DNA of 64,000 nucleotides, taken from Syngnathus acus (Eukaryota; Chordata; Actinopteri; Syngnathiformes; Syngnathidae). A model generated the notes under the pieces. It had not been told where the DNA came from. It saw only the letters and a program-made list of their open reading frames with translations, and searched no databases. The stretch is taken from assembly GCF_901709675.1 (NCBI RefSeq), contig NC_051089.1:12141976-12205975 (forward strand), given 5' to 3'. Shown piece after piece: positions 1 to 21,600 of this stretch. Numbering within the stretch: the first letter of the stretch is position 1; the number at the start of each line of letters is the position of its first letter. Made by a program: the position numbers and the translations under genes.

Positions 1-218
1 GGAGTGCCGCTGCTACCTTTCAAAAGTAACTTGATTCTGTCTGAAATACTTTGAGCCAACATTTAACCTCAATCGTGTCACAGTCTGATAGCCATTGCCC
101 ACCTTGAGGAAAGAATTGATTCCCAGGATATAACTTGGACTGCAATTGTATTTTTTCTATCTGTGAAGTCACTTCCTATTTCTGATTGTTTGCATGCTTG
201 TATGTTGATGTTTTCTAG

Positions 219-9469
<9,251 letters not shown>

Positions 9470-9850
9470 GTGCTCCCCCTGCTCGTGTTGTGTGCGTGCG
9501 TACAGGAAACGCAGTCCTCCACAGTGACGTACTGACAGGCAGCTGCAGTGTTGATATTGCGGCTCTTACAAGCTTGTTCCAAGGAGAACTGTGGAGAAAA
9601 AACAAACAAACAAAAACAGACGTGGACACACGACAGCCCCTTTTGGAACTTGTCATGCCTCTCAGGCATTTGCAGGGTAGCTGGTCTTGACTTGAGAACG
9701 AGTCCGACCAGGCCTCATGGATAAACTTCAGTCCCGTGTGTGTCCCATATGGGCTGCCTGCCTGTGAAACTGACCTTGCTGTTGGAGGAGAAACTGCTTG
9801 TTTACTGAAGGAGCCAGCAACACTGGAGGAGAGAATGGAAACGTGGTGCG

Positions 9851-9856
9851 AATAAA
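9851..9856 (+). promoter_or_regulatory. Candidate pde8a poly(A) signal
   Basis: AATAAA, 382 bp after the pde8a stop codon, is the first canonical hexamer downstream. Later hexamers (about 10183 and 10685) would give longer 3' UTRs. Confidence 0.55.
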
Positions 9857-11722
9857 TGAAGATGTTCAATACAAGTCAGGTCGCGCCATCGACTTCATCC
9901 TCCGTCCTTGTTCACTCGGCAAGGCAGGACTGCTCCTTCTGCTCCTGAAGGCTGGAATATGAAATAACATTTCCCCCCCCCCCCCTCAAATGACTGCCCA
10001 TGTATCTCCATGTGCCCAACAGAAACACATCAAAGTGGCATATAGTAACTGGCATGTGGGAGGGGACAAGAACCCTAACATGGCGATCATAGCTGAACAA
10101 TTACATTATATTTGGTATGCTCACTTATTTAGACTTACCATATTTTCAATATGAAATATCCCAATTGAACTCGTTGGTAAATTAATAAAGAGAGAAAAAG
10201 CCAAAGCTAATGAATTCAGATATACTGTAACTTTCACTATTACTCATATGAAGCATTACCATATTAAACATTTTATTTTCTTATCAAAAGTACAGTACCA
10301 GTTCAAGACTTTTGTATTGCACTGTAAACCATATTAGAAATGTTTGTCTTGGTGTCGGTCGGGGAGTTGGGTTGTTGCATTGGAGAATAAGCTGTTATTG
10401 TCGGTCGGTCATCAGGAGGTGTCGTGCGCATGATGCGTTGTCATTGTTGCAACAATCCATCACTCTTGGTTTCATGCTGTAAACCGCTTGACATTTGACA
10501 ACTGCAGAAATATGTGAAAACCATTTAGGACTTGAAATTTTTTTTCCTCACAGAATTTTTTGTATCCGGTTGATCCTACTGAAAAGACTGCCTTATTTTA
10601 TACAATATTTATACAGTACATCCCACTGTGCAACTGCAAGAGACATCTGGAGTTTTTATTATAACATAGTCAGGTTATGTTCAAATAAATCTCAATATTT
10701 TTATAGACTTTTACACTGGATTTGCAGCAAATGAGATCAGCCATTATAGCGATCTGAGTACCTGTGAATGCGGTGGTCACACAGAGCATGTATATAGAAA
10801 AAGAGATGGTTGATGACGGAGGATGTGCATCATAGAACTGTCTATCACTGTTTCGAAGCGGCCTCACATTAATTTCAATCCAACGTCATTCTGTTTTGGC
10901 CACTTCACCTTCAACATCCTTCTGCACAGACCCAGGAAGCTGATTGGTCTTCAAAGGTGGATCCAGATTAGTTACACGTCCAAAAGGTTGTTGCTGATGA
11001 CAAATACTTCCTTGTTAAACAGTATATAATTGCCATAGACAACGGTTTGTCGAATGAATGCAGTTACTTTGTATGTTAGTTTCTCTCTGATGACACAACT
11101 GTACACTCAATGAAGAGTCTTGTTTCTTCCTTCTGATTCACATCGTGGTCTGAGGGCACGGAAAAAAAAATAGAAACTATTCAATGAAAAAAATAAAAAG
11201 AAATTATTCAACGGTTGGTGCCTCTTTCCAATCACGTTACTGCTTTTCCAGTTATCGTTTGCCCTAAGTAATTTGTGTTACAACAAACTTTCTGTCAGGA
11301 GGCAAACCTCAACTTTTCACGTGGGACAAATGTTTCACTCGTGATTCAGACTTTGAATACTGATCACAGATCCCCAGTGAAGAAGAAATGGCCCACTGCA
11401 CAACTGCAACTTGTAAACTAACTGCACCAGAGCTAAATTAAGAAACAGCAGTCATGAATGTTTATGACCTCTGGTAGATGGGAGTGGGGATATTTCATAT
11501 TGATGGTGAAAAATTTGTGTGCGTTCTTCCAAATAGCTTGTTTCAATATATGTAGTCTTGAAATTCAATTAACTCTGGTCACATTGTGAAGTGACTGACA
11601 CAATACTCAGTAAAAATTGTGGTTACCTGCTAGAGACTTCTGTAGTCTGCAGGGCAATTTAATTTAAGTGAGCGCCTATAAGGAAAATGATTGATAGAGT
11701 GAGATACAGATATATAAAGACA
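9857..11722. other. Intergenic region between pde8a and the KHDC4-like gene
   Basis: Possible extended pde8a 3' UTR, then intergenic sequence. It has a poly-C run near 9969-9984 and several AT-rich patches. No gene-like ORF is visible. Confidence 0.6.
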
Positions 11723-11780
11723 GATATATCCATCCATCCATCCTCGACCGCTTATCTGGGGTCGGGTCGTGGGATATATC
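11723..11780 (-). mobile_element. Minimal 5'-truncated LINE 3' end with target-site duplication
   Basis: A 42-bp insert (11731-11772) sits between two copies of GATATATC (11723-11730 and 11773-11780). Read on the minus strand, the insert ends in GACCCCAGATAAGCGG plus an ATGG-type tail. From memory that is the usual 3' end of fish L2-clade LINEs such as Maui. The structure is that of a severely 5'-truncated retrocopy. Family naming is from memory; the duplication is seen directly. Confidence 0.6.
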
Positions 11781-11978
11781 TATGGATCGTTATATGGCAT
11801 TGAAATTCACATGTATGTATGTATATAATATGATATATGATATGCTTTGCCGCCATCTTGTGACCTCCGTTGGCAGGATTCTCTCCTAATCTCTGATATG
11901 GTATTGCTTTTCTAGTGACCATTGCATTGCTTATTTGCAACTTTTCAGGATACATTTTGTGATAGAAAATAGGGAATA

Positions 11979-12297
11979 CAGTGATCCCTCGATACTTCGC
12001 GTTTCGTTTATCGCGGCTTCACTACATCGCAGATTTTTTTCCCAGATTAAAAAAACATTTAATAGCCAAACTAAAACTTCTAAATTGAGGAAACGTGTCT
12101 AACTTTTAGGACAATGTAGTATTGCTCCAAATGTTCGTTTACATTCCTTTAGAAGTGTTAGCACGATCGCGAATTAGCATCTTTCCGCTAACTCGTTAGC
12201 CTGCCCAGTACTTCTTGTTGGTGACCGTACTTCGCGGATTTCACTTATCGCGGGTGGTTTTGGGAACCAATTATCCGCGATAAACGAGGGATTACTG
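11979..12297. mobile_element. Tigger/pogo-like non-autonomous DNA element (MITE)
   Basis: Begins CAGTGATCCCTCG and ends CGAGGGATTACTG, imperfect terminal inverted repeats of about 25 bp containing TTTATCGCGG-type motifs, flanked on both sides by TA (11977-11978 and 12298-12299). The 319-bp interior has no transposase ORF. TA duplication plus CAG...CTG ends is characteristic of the Tc1/mariner superfamily. It ends about 320 bp upstream of the KHDC4-like start codon. Confidence 0.75.
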
Positions 12298-12494
12298 TAA
12301 TCTACATTCGGTCTACATTTGAAAATTTGACGATAAAATGGCGAGTTCACTATATCAAGCACAGTAAACAGTGGGTAGGGGTGATTCCAAACACAGGTCG
12401 TGTTTATTAACCGTTGACGTCCACCGGAGAAGGTAACAGTGAGTCTCGACCGCTTTCGTTTCCGCCAGCTCACACGCGCGACGCCGAAGCCATT

Positions 12495-12509
12495 ACCGGA
12501 AGTACGTCA
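12495..12509 (+). promoter_or_regulatory. Adjacent ETS and CRE-like motifs upstream of the KHDC4-like gene
   Basis: ACCGGAAGT (ETS/GABP consensus) is followed directly by ACGTCA (CRE/ATF half-site). They lie about 110 bp before the start codon in a CpG-rich stretch, as expected for a housekeeping promoter. Binding is inferred. Confidence 0.55.
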
Positions 12510-12615
12510 CAACAAGTCGCCGGCAACGGAGCGCGGTGCTGCAGATGCTCGCTGTCGTCGTCTAGCGTTTGTTACAAACTATTTTAATTCTCATGCTGGT
12601 TCACGTAGTGGTGCT

Positions 12616-15600
12616 ATGTCTTCAGGAATGGCCGGGCAAACACCGTAAGTATCTTTTTTCCCCCCAATGGAAAAATTAAACCGAGTCAGGACATTTTCAT
12701 GGTTTAGACCCGCGGACGAGCTAACTCGTGCTCGTGGCCTCTAAATGTTAGCGTTTGAGGAAATCTCATGCTGCGTGATGCAGCCATATTGTGGTATCGC
12801 CTAAAGTTCAACTCGTTTTATTAAGTTTTAAAGCGTGACTCGTACAATTTAGATTATTTGTTTTCAAGCTGGTTGTAGTACGTTTGAGCTTTAGGTGGCG
12901 GTAACTTGATTACTGCTGTTTACCTTCGAGACTCAAAATTGGCGCAAAGTAGAAATTAGAAGGGATGGACATGTATTTATTTATTTTCTAACCCAGATTA
13001 CATCTACTGTTTTCACATGCATACTTTGAATTGGCTCTATAAATTGTCGTCGCCATGTGGCAAACTTAACACTGTCGATTCTGATGCACTATAGATTTGC
13101 AATGGTGAAACTGGATACAAGCCGATTGTTTTTATTTTTGATACTAATGCTTCAGTTATTCTTGTTTCAGGTGTCTAACCAGCCGATGGGATCAACCAGC
13201 CCAATCTAAGAGAGACAGTGGCAATATAGCCCATTGTGATTCGGGGGTTGTTGGCACATGTAGTTCAAGCGGTTCACTTCCCCTGACAAAGCCAAAAGAA
13301 AGTGTATCAGGAGGAGAAAAGCCAGAACCCCAGGGGGGAGTCGAAATGGCTGCCGCCATGGCTGCTAAAATCAATGCCATGTTAATGGCTAAAGGAAAAC
13401 TTTTGACTCCCCCACCGTTGTTGACAAAGGTTAGTACTTGTCCATCTAGAATTTTCCAGAGTGGGACAAAAAAAGGAATCGCTTATTTCAATAAAACTTG
13501 GTTCCATACTGTTATGAATGTGTTGATTTATTTTGAAACGTCATCCAGACCCCCGTGAGTGTGCCCGTGCCGCCCCCCACAGAAGAGCTGGTTGTCACCG
13601 AAGTTGACATAAATGACGTGCCATTAAATTGCAGAGACCTTCTCACTAAAGGCAAAACCCAAGAGGAGGTATGTGGGTTGTGGAAGTTCAACATTGGAAG
13701 CATTAGACTTCAAAATGCACGCAGGAGATTGTAACTTGCAATCCTATATTTTTCTGTTTCAGATTCGATTGTGTAGTGGGGCAGTTGTGTCAACCAGAGG
13801 GCATTTCATGTCTGATGTTGAAAGGGAAAAAGCAGGAGGGTATGTATTTAGATATATGCAACCTTTTTAGGAATCCTACATTTGAAAACTGTAGTCATAT
13901 GCTGTGTTACATTTAGGCCAGATGTATCGAGACGCATACCTTTCAAAGAATTCTGCAATCATACGGATGTGTTTTGCAAAAGTGAAACCAGTCATACGTC
14001 TTTAGGTGCCAGTCGTTTTCTTCTTGGAGCTAAGCCACGGATATTGTTTTTTTCCCCAGTCTCTTCCTCATTGTTGAATAATCAACACTAACCTCAAGTT
14101 GTATAAAGGCGTGTTTAATTCATCAGGGTAGGTCTGGAAATATTCGCCTCGGTTAAACCGTAACCGGTGGTTGCTACATGTGACGTAGTAATGATGCTAA
14201 CACACGCACTATTATTTTGTTCTTAGATGTCGTGCAATTTACAGTCAGACAATTGTTTCTCTTGACTAGCAATTGCGCAAGCAGGAAGTAGAATTGAGCT
14301 GTTTCCACACACCCGCCACTCGATCACAAAATGCTCGTCTTCCTTCTTGTAAAATGATCCAAAGGGTGCAGAACTTCCCTGTTGTCCATGACCTGTCTGA
14401 TTTGTCTCCTTGTAGACAAAGACCTTTGTATTTGCATGTCCAGGCAAAGACACAGGAGCACGTCAATAGTAAGTGCCACTGACCCTTCATTCATTCATTT
14501 TTAAGAATAAAATCTGAAACGTTTGTTTTAACTGATGTCTGTACCATAACGTTTCTGCCAATGTAGAAGCTGTTGCGAGAATAAAAGAGATCATCGCTGA
14601 GGATATGTTGAGGGTCTCCGCTGCTTCCGGAGGACAACTAATGCCCATAATTCCCCCGCTCACCTTGTATCCTCAGCCCCCTCGGCCCATCACCCAAACA
14701 CCAAACAGCAACTCAACGCAGAGTCATGGGCATCGTCCAGCAGCTCCGCATCCGGGGGTAGGCAGAATCGACCAAAGCCTTTTGTTGTATAGTTTGGAGG
14801 TAAAGAAAGTGAGGCAAGTGAAGAACATGTTGCCATCACTGATACCCACCTCCCAAATTAAATAGCAGAGAGAAGATCCTTGGTGTAAAGAACAGAAGCC
14901 ATGGGTTACTGCATCTGCTGACAACGTGTTTTTGTTTTCCTTCAGTACTAAGGCAAAATCAGTGTGTGTTAAAAGTACATTTTTGTCTTCGTAGAATTTT
15001 GTTCACACAAAGATCTTTGTGGGCCTGGAAAAGTCTCTGCCATCATTCAACGTAAATGAAAAGGTCGAAGGCCCCGGGGGAACATATTTAGGTCACATCC
15101 AGACAGAAACGGGGGCTCGGGTTTTCCTCAGGGGCAAAGGTTCCGGCTACATTGAACAGGCATCCAAACGGGAGTCTTTTGAACCGCTTTACGTCTACAT
15201 CAGGTAATATACATTTTGCTCTCTAAGGATTGGCAACTTTCACATGCCCTATAAACCAACTTGTTGGAGACATTGTTCCTTTTAGACCTAAAGTTATGGC
15301 ATTTGTGTTACAGCCACCCAAACGCAGCTGGTTTGGAGGCGGCCAAGCGGCTCGCGGAGAGTCTGTTAGAAACTGTAAGTTGATTGCTTGTCTGAACCTG
15401 AATGACACTTGCATGGAGGTCAAAGAAGGTGAAACTATCAAAGCATATAGTTCTCACCGATACTCACCTCCAAGAATAACAGCGGTAGTGTGAACCGCCA
15501 GATCTCCAGAGATAGGTCTTGAGTGCTCTGCACCTACCTACAATGCATTTCAACTGTCAATCTATTCAACTTTGCTGTTGTACAGTGTCTATTATTATTT

Positions 15601-17863
15601 ACCCACCCTTGTTTTTAACCTCCACCTACAGGTGAGAGCCGAGCACATTCGCTTGAAGTCGTCGTACACGGCCACCGGCGCAACTCAACGTGAGTTTCCG
15701 TTCACGTTTTTTGATGGAAAGATGACAATAAGACACTGACACTTCCCACAGCCTGTCTTTTAGTGATTGGGCCAACCGTAGGTTGGTCACTGCCTGTTAC
15801 AGATGTATGTGACTGACGCTGTTAACGCCGCATTTTATACTTTCCTTTCAGCATACGCAGCTCATGGATTTCCACCTAATAGCAATTACTCTAGCCAGTC
15901 TTCCTGGTATAACTACCCAGCCAATGGGTATGCTGGAGGCTATTCAGCGTACCCGGGAGCCAGTGGTTACTGGAGTAATGCAAATGGTCCCCCAAGTCAT
16001 TCTAACATGTCGACAACCCCTCCATCTTCTCAGGCAATGGTTCAGTATCCGGTGTGTCCACGGAATCCAAATCCGTATCTTGTGGAGGTAATCACGACGA
16101 TTCAAACTGTTGCAGTTGGTTGTTGGCTCTGTGTTTTTTGAGTGTGGGTTTAATCTTGGTATTTTTAATACCAGAGGCGGGCAGTGAGTTTCAGACTCCT
16201 CGGCCTTCAGTGGGTATTATTGTCCAAATTCAATTCCTTTAATGACATCATTCCGTCACAAATGAATGTACAAAAAACCCTCTCTATAGCAATATGCGGT
16301 AAGGACTGACAGAGACGTTTCAAAGATTTAAAGATGAATACTATGATTACTAAAGCAAAAATCCAAATTATATTTGTCAAATGCTTTGTAAAAGTCATGT
16401 AAAAATGTACGGGTTGTGTTGTGTTAAAGGGTGTTGGTAGCAGTAACACAGTGGACACTGTGGGATCTTTACGCCCTCAGACGGATGCAGGAAGTTCAAA
16501 TCACCATGATGGCATTGAGGAAGTACAGGTTAGCCAAAGAGTCATACCTGCACTCACTCCGAATGTGATGAGCAATTTACGCATCATTTCAACCTCACCT
16601 ACAAAAGGGTTGAGGAATCTTAAAGACTTGAGGGCCACTTTTCTTTTTTATAAAATATTAACTACAAGTGAAGTTTGTATCGAATGTATGTGTCTGTGGA
16701 CAAAATAAAGACCTTGTTAAATATTTTAGGCTTTTGTTCAGCCTGTCAGCTGCTCTCAGGAGACTCCTGCCATTCAAGAGGCCACATTTCCTTCCCCCGT
16801 TGTCCAAGACAAAACAATAGAGAGGTTTGTCCTCTTTGAGTTCTTCATGTGATTTTTTTGCCCAATGACCTCTTTGGTTTTAATGAATACTTTGGATCCA
16901 AACGTTTAGGATCCTCATGCCCCCGCCGCCGCTGCCTCTCTCCGCTGCTCTCACCTCTGGCCCTTTGAAACGAACAAGTGACATGTTGACCCAAGATCCA
17001 GGCAGTCCACCCAACAGCGCCGCATCTTCGGGTACGTCCTCGTTTCGTTGCTCCTGTTCTGAGACATGAAGCTTTACCCCTCTATGGACCTTTTCATTGT
17101 GACGTTGCTCGTACTTCCAGGTGACAAAAAGCCTTACCCAGCTTTCATCCGTGGCACCGTTAATATACAGAAATGTCATTTGACCAAGGCAGCATAATTG
17201 AGAAATTATGCTTAATCGTTTGAACAGTAATTTTCACTATCATCTCTCCCATTGTGTTTGGAAGTGTCAGTTGCCAAGATGCTAACAGGCTAGCCTTTGT
17301 GTTTTTCCTAAATTACTCTGACACTCCGATGCAGGATTTGTTTACCAATTCTTTTGCCATCCTGAAGAGCGTGCGACGTCTTGATGAATTGGTCTGTTGA
17401 GAGGTTGTCTGTTCATTGGCGTGGTATCTCCACCCCCTGTGGAGGAACGGAGAAGGAGTGAACACCTGTGAGATTTTCCTCAACTGCTAGAAGCCACTAA
17501 CATTGTTTTCTTCTATATGTCTTTTTGTCTTTCCCTTGTTCTCTTTCTCTCTCTCTCTCCACATGTCCACGGACCTGCCTGCCATCAATGTCTTGACCTG
17601 GTTGACGGGGGGAATCACACCACCTGTAAACCACTGCTAACATGGGGCTCTTCACTGGGTTTACTTTGTGGTTCTCGCCTTCCCCCCTGTACCTCCTCCC
17701 GTCTGTTTGTCTCTAATGCTGTGTCCCAACAGATCTTGTTGAAAATGTGTGTGAGAAGAAGCCCAAATCGGTGATGGATGCATCAGGGCTGGTGCCCTAC
17801 GGCGGAGACTCTTCTGACGAGGAAGAAGAGAGGACACGCAGCAGTAAGACTAGCAACTCATGA
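12616..17863 (+). CDS. khdc4: KHDC4-type KH-domain pre-mRNA splicing factor (BLOM7/KIAA0907 family)
   Basis: Human KHDC4 is a nuclear RNA-binding splicing factor. Fourteen exons give 579 residues: 12616-12644, 13171-13429, 13549-13668, 13763-13839, 14416-14468, 14567-14757, 14995-15203, 15314-15374, 15632-15689, 15852-16087, 16430-16528, 16730-16824, 16910-17031, 17733-17863. Family signatures are SRWDQPA near the N-terminus, [40 protein letters not shown] (first KH-like domain), [10 protein letters not shown] and [11 protein letters not shown] at about residues 287-297 (second KH domain), a Tyr/Gly/Pro-rich linker (353-431), and [16 protein letters not shown] near the C-terminus. The start follows family N-termini; the frame stays open upstream to an ATG at 12439, so a longer N-terminus is possible. 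It ends soon after the DSSDEEEE motif and lacks the longer human tail. It may be a separate paralogue rather than the KHDC4 orthologue. Confidence 0.88.
13840..14415 (+). other. KHDC4-like intron, nothing recognised
   Basis: A 576-bp intron. Overlapping short ORFs on both strands near 14220-14490 show no family features. No clear H/ACA or C/D snoRNA boxes were found. Confidence 0.55.
16088..16429 (+). other. KHDC4-like intron, nothing recognised
   Basis: A 342-bp intron with no identifiable RNA gene or repeat. Confidence 0.55.
17032..17732 (+). other. Last KHDC4-like intron
   Basis: A 701-bp intron. It has an 8-bp inverted repeat (AGTGTCAG 17263-17270 with CTGACACT 17318-17325) and a pyrimidine-rich stretch at 17520-17565. 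Human KHDC4 introns host small RNAs, but no convincing box elements are visible here. Confidence 0.5.
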
Positions 17864-18493
17864 CCCTTCAGAGATGCACTTGAATCCCCCCAAAAAGAAA
17901 AATCCACTCTCACAATATGACACACTGGTTTGAGATGTGTCGTTTCTTCACTTTCAATTTGAAAGGGAGACTTGTCAGATGTTAAGCAAAGAAATAGACA
18001 GTTTTATCCGGCATTATTGCGATTCACTATTTGCAAGTCTATTTTCAGAGGGATCTTTTCTCTGCTATTTGCTGAAGAGCTCAAATTTGTACACTATTTT
18101 TGTGCTCAGGCCGAAGCTGCCATCTTGTGTTATCTGTAGGCAATTAACAATAATTTTGGTGAGAGTGCTTTTGTGAATTTCCAAATAGCAGAGAGATATT
18201 GAAGCTATCCTTCGGCTACACGCAGTGCATTTATTTATTTTATTCAATGTTAGCACACTTCGTCAATATAAGGTCACTTGATGAAGTAATGGTCACTAAT
18301 TAAATACATTACCTGAGTACCAGTACAGCAAATTGCGCCCCCTTGCTACCAATGTTTAACAGTGTGTTTTGGGGTGGATTTTTCTTTTTTTTTTTTAAAC
18401 CAACCAAAAAATACATCGATTGTAGGTGTTAAAATGACCAGAGTTTTTTCTCAACATGACATTTTTAGTTTTGTTGACTGCAAATCAGCCCCA

Positions 18494-18594
18494 TTTATTT
18501 GCTCTGAACTGAAAACAGATCAATTAGAGTTGGCATAATGATGTTTTCTTCACTCAGAAAATGGATGTCTGTTCCCATGGAATACAATAATAAA
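18494..18594. promoter_or_regulatory. Interlocking poly(A) signals of the convergent KHDC4-like and fsd2 genes
   Basis: AATAAA on the plus strand at 18589-18594 could end the KHDC4-like transcript. AATAAA on the minus strand at 18499-18494 could end the fsd2 transcript about 150 bp after its stop. If both are used, the 3' UTRs overlap by roughly 100 bp. Confidence 0.45.
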
Positions 18595-18644
18595 AACACC
18601 TCAAATGGACACGTATGTCATCTGGTTCCTTTCTTTAAATGAGA

Positions 18645-21600
18645 CTAAGGATGTCCTATGAATGCATATTTTGGAGCTTCTATGCCATTGTGGATGGTCA
18701 GAGCTCCTGGGCTGTCCAGGCCAAAGCAAGGCTGGACATAACGCTGAAATTGACACTGGAAGGTATGCAGGTGTTGTTCCAGATCCACATTAAAAAAGGA
18801 AAGAGTTTGCCGCTCATAGTCCAAAGCTAAGCCTATTCGGACTGGGTTCACTGTGATCCTCAGGTCAGGGCTCTGGCCATTGTGCAGAAACTCATACTTG
18901 TGCCTGGAAAAGTAAAAAAGGTTGTTTGTAGTTGATAGTGGTAACAGCAATACATGTCTGGTAGAACTATCAAATACTGTACTCCATTTACTGACAGTTT
19001 ATTAGCGCTACTTGCAACATCTCAGATCCCAGTCAAGAACTATCAAATATTTGACTTTTACAAAGATAGTACTGCTCAGATGGTGGGTGCTTAATCATTT
19101 TAAAGGACTACTGTTGTGTAGTCAACTGCATCACATGATGTTTATCAACCAATTTGGTTATTCTAGGAACAAAATATCTGCAAAGCTAGGGAACCACATT
19201 TACACTGCAACATTGATCAATTTGAAGAAATTTGGACATGGAGTGTAATATATTTAAAAAAAAAAGGATCTAGATATCTATAACATTATATTAGATGGTA
19301 CCTTGAAGTACTGAGGATGTGTCTCATACACCAGGAGGTGGTGTTGCCTCCCAGGTAGGAATTTCTCTCCGTGTCCTCATATGCAATTCCAATCCTGTAC
19401 TCCGTCCTGTAGTCCACCTCCACTTCCCAGTAATGCCTTTCTCGTACTGGAATCAGATCCCCAAGAACTGCTACACACCTGATACATAAAATTTGTACTG
19501 AAAAGGTGGTCCAAGAGAAACCATCGGTTTATGCTGGAGACCATTCATATGTTGTGCATCAACATTTTTTTTAAATTGATATAATTATTCCACCTGTTTA
19601 TGCTCTTTATGTACTCCCACATTTCACCTTTAATTCAAATCATTCCAAGCTAAATTTTCACATTTTACATTCTTCAAATTCACATATTTTTAATGACAGC
19701 TGTAAATCAATGCACATGATTTTACATCTCATATCCTACATTTCTTGACTGATCCAATTTGTCTCAACATCTCAATTTTAACAATTCAATTCTATTTCAA
19801 TGTATTGTCAGTTCGTGCATTTGTTGTATTCTCTGCTTTACCTGGTGAAATTGTTATCATCTAACGCCATAGCGCTGATTGGCAGCTCTTCATCTCCATA
19901 GAAAATAGTGAAACCATCTTCAGAGATGGAGAGGCATGGATGAGCCGTCTCCTCGAGGAGATAGAAAAATGTGCCTGTCAGCAGAAGAACATGTTTATAG
20001 ATAATCTTTAGTTGGGCGGTAGCCTCAACAGAAAACAAATTAGAAAGCGACTGCTCTTGTGTCGCTCTCACCAGTGGTGGAAATGCTTATTTCCTCACTC
20101 CTTAGACTGGGCCCACCAATATTGACTGCTCTCACAGAGATGAGGTAATGGTGACCAGCTGGAAGCTGAAGCAGACATTGACATGTAGGCACTGCTACTA
20201 CAGACCTGGGAATTAGAACATATAATAAGTCAGACATTTTCAATATATCCCGAATCACAGCAAGACAGCATTTCTTTGCATTCACTCATCAAAACATTCC
20301 GCACTCAGTGAAAATTTTCATTCAACAAAAATGCGGCAACTTCTCTGGAGAAACCAAAGAAAAATCAAAATGAGCCCCAACTGCTGAGGATAAGAGCTAA
20401 GAATAGATTTTTCTGGGACAGGGTGTATTTTGAATCAGCAGCCCAATAACCACGGGACTTCACAAGTCCTTCTTGTTTATGGAAGCATAGAAGCAAAAAA
20501 AGCAAAGAAAAATAACCGGAGGTATCTACTGTTAGTTTGTGTTTTCAGTCGACCAATTTTGTGTTCTAATGACAATTTGGACTCCTTGCTCATTTACAAT
20601 TCAGCACAGTTGATGTACCTTTTTGCAAGGCACTGGAAACTCATACTACAGTGGTTGACCCCCAGGGCAAGCAAGGCCTTCTCGGCTCACCTAAATATTA
20701 TTCACAACCTAAATTGTATTTGTTCCTTGAATGAATGTAATGCACTCTTACTCAGTGACTCCTTTGTCAGTGCCATCAGGCCCTTTCAGTTCAATAAGCT
20801 CCACAGTATAGGAGTCAACAGGGTCGGGGTTTCCCGACTCCCAGCGTATGAGAGCGGCCCCCGGACAACTGCAGCACTGCCTCTGTTTGATCACTGGAGG
20901 TGATGGAACTGCAGAGGACAATCGTGAGATTAAAAAAAAAAGTAAAAATACAGAAAGAAACACAGATGACTTGAACACATAGGTACAATAATCAAAATTG
21001 TGTGCTTCATCACCTGTCAGATATAAGGCCTTCTCACTGGCCGGGCTGATGCCTGTTGTGTTGGTGGCTGTCACCCAGAGCTCGTATTGTGCACCAGGCA
21101 GAAGCTCTCTCACAGTGCAGTGGGTCTCTTTCACTTTTAACTTGCTCACTAAAGGGGAAAGGAACGGGAACTGGTTCAACAGAGCAGATGGTGTTGTGGT
21201 GCAGCCGTACCTTGTGGGGCAGTGGTGCTGTCCAGAGGCACAGCCTGCAGCACGGGTCTGTAGTACAGCTCATAGAACTCCACTGTGTCGTCAGAGAACA
21301 GACTCCAGCACACGCGCAGAGATGTCTGCGTGGCTGAGTTTGCCATTTGCGGGTTGATAACTGGAGCAGATGGAGCTGTGGACATCCCGCGGTCTTTACT
21401 TGGAAACCAATCATGTATAGTTATATACAGTAAATTTGAAATATCCTATTTTTGTATAATAAAGGGATGGCCATTTGGATATATTTTGTTTAAATTGGAT
21501 TCGTCAATTAATTTGAAAATAAATTACAGTTTAGTCGATTAATAAAATAATCGTTAGTGAGCAGTTCTATCATTGAAAAATGCGCATGTCCATGGGATCA

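Noticed and set aside
12439-12615. N-terminal extension of the KHDC4-like protein from an upstream in-frame ATG
   Set aside because: The frame is open, but the predicted residues resemble no KHDC4 N-terminus, and the stretch contains the promoter-type ETS/CRE motifs.
17230-17440. Possible H/ACA snoRNA in the last intron of the KHDC4-like gene
   Set aside because: Human KHDC4 hosts small RNAs, and an 8-bp inverted repeat is present. I could not find a hinge ANANNA box and a terminal ACA in the right places.
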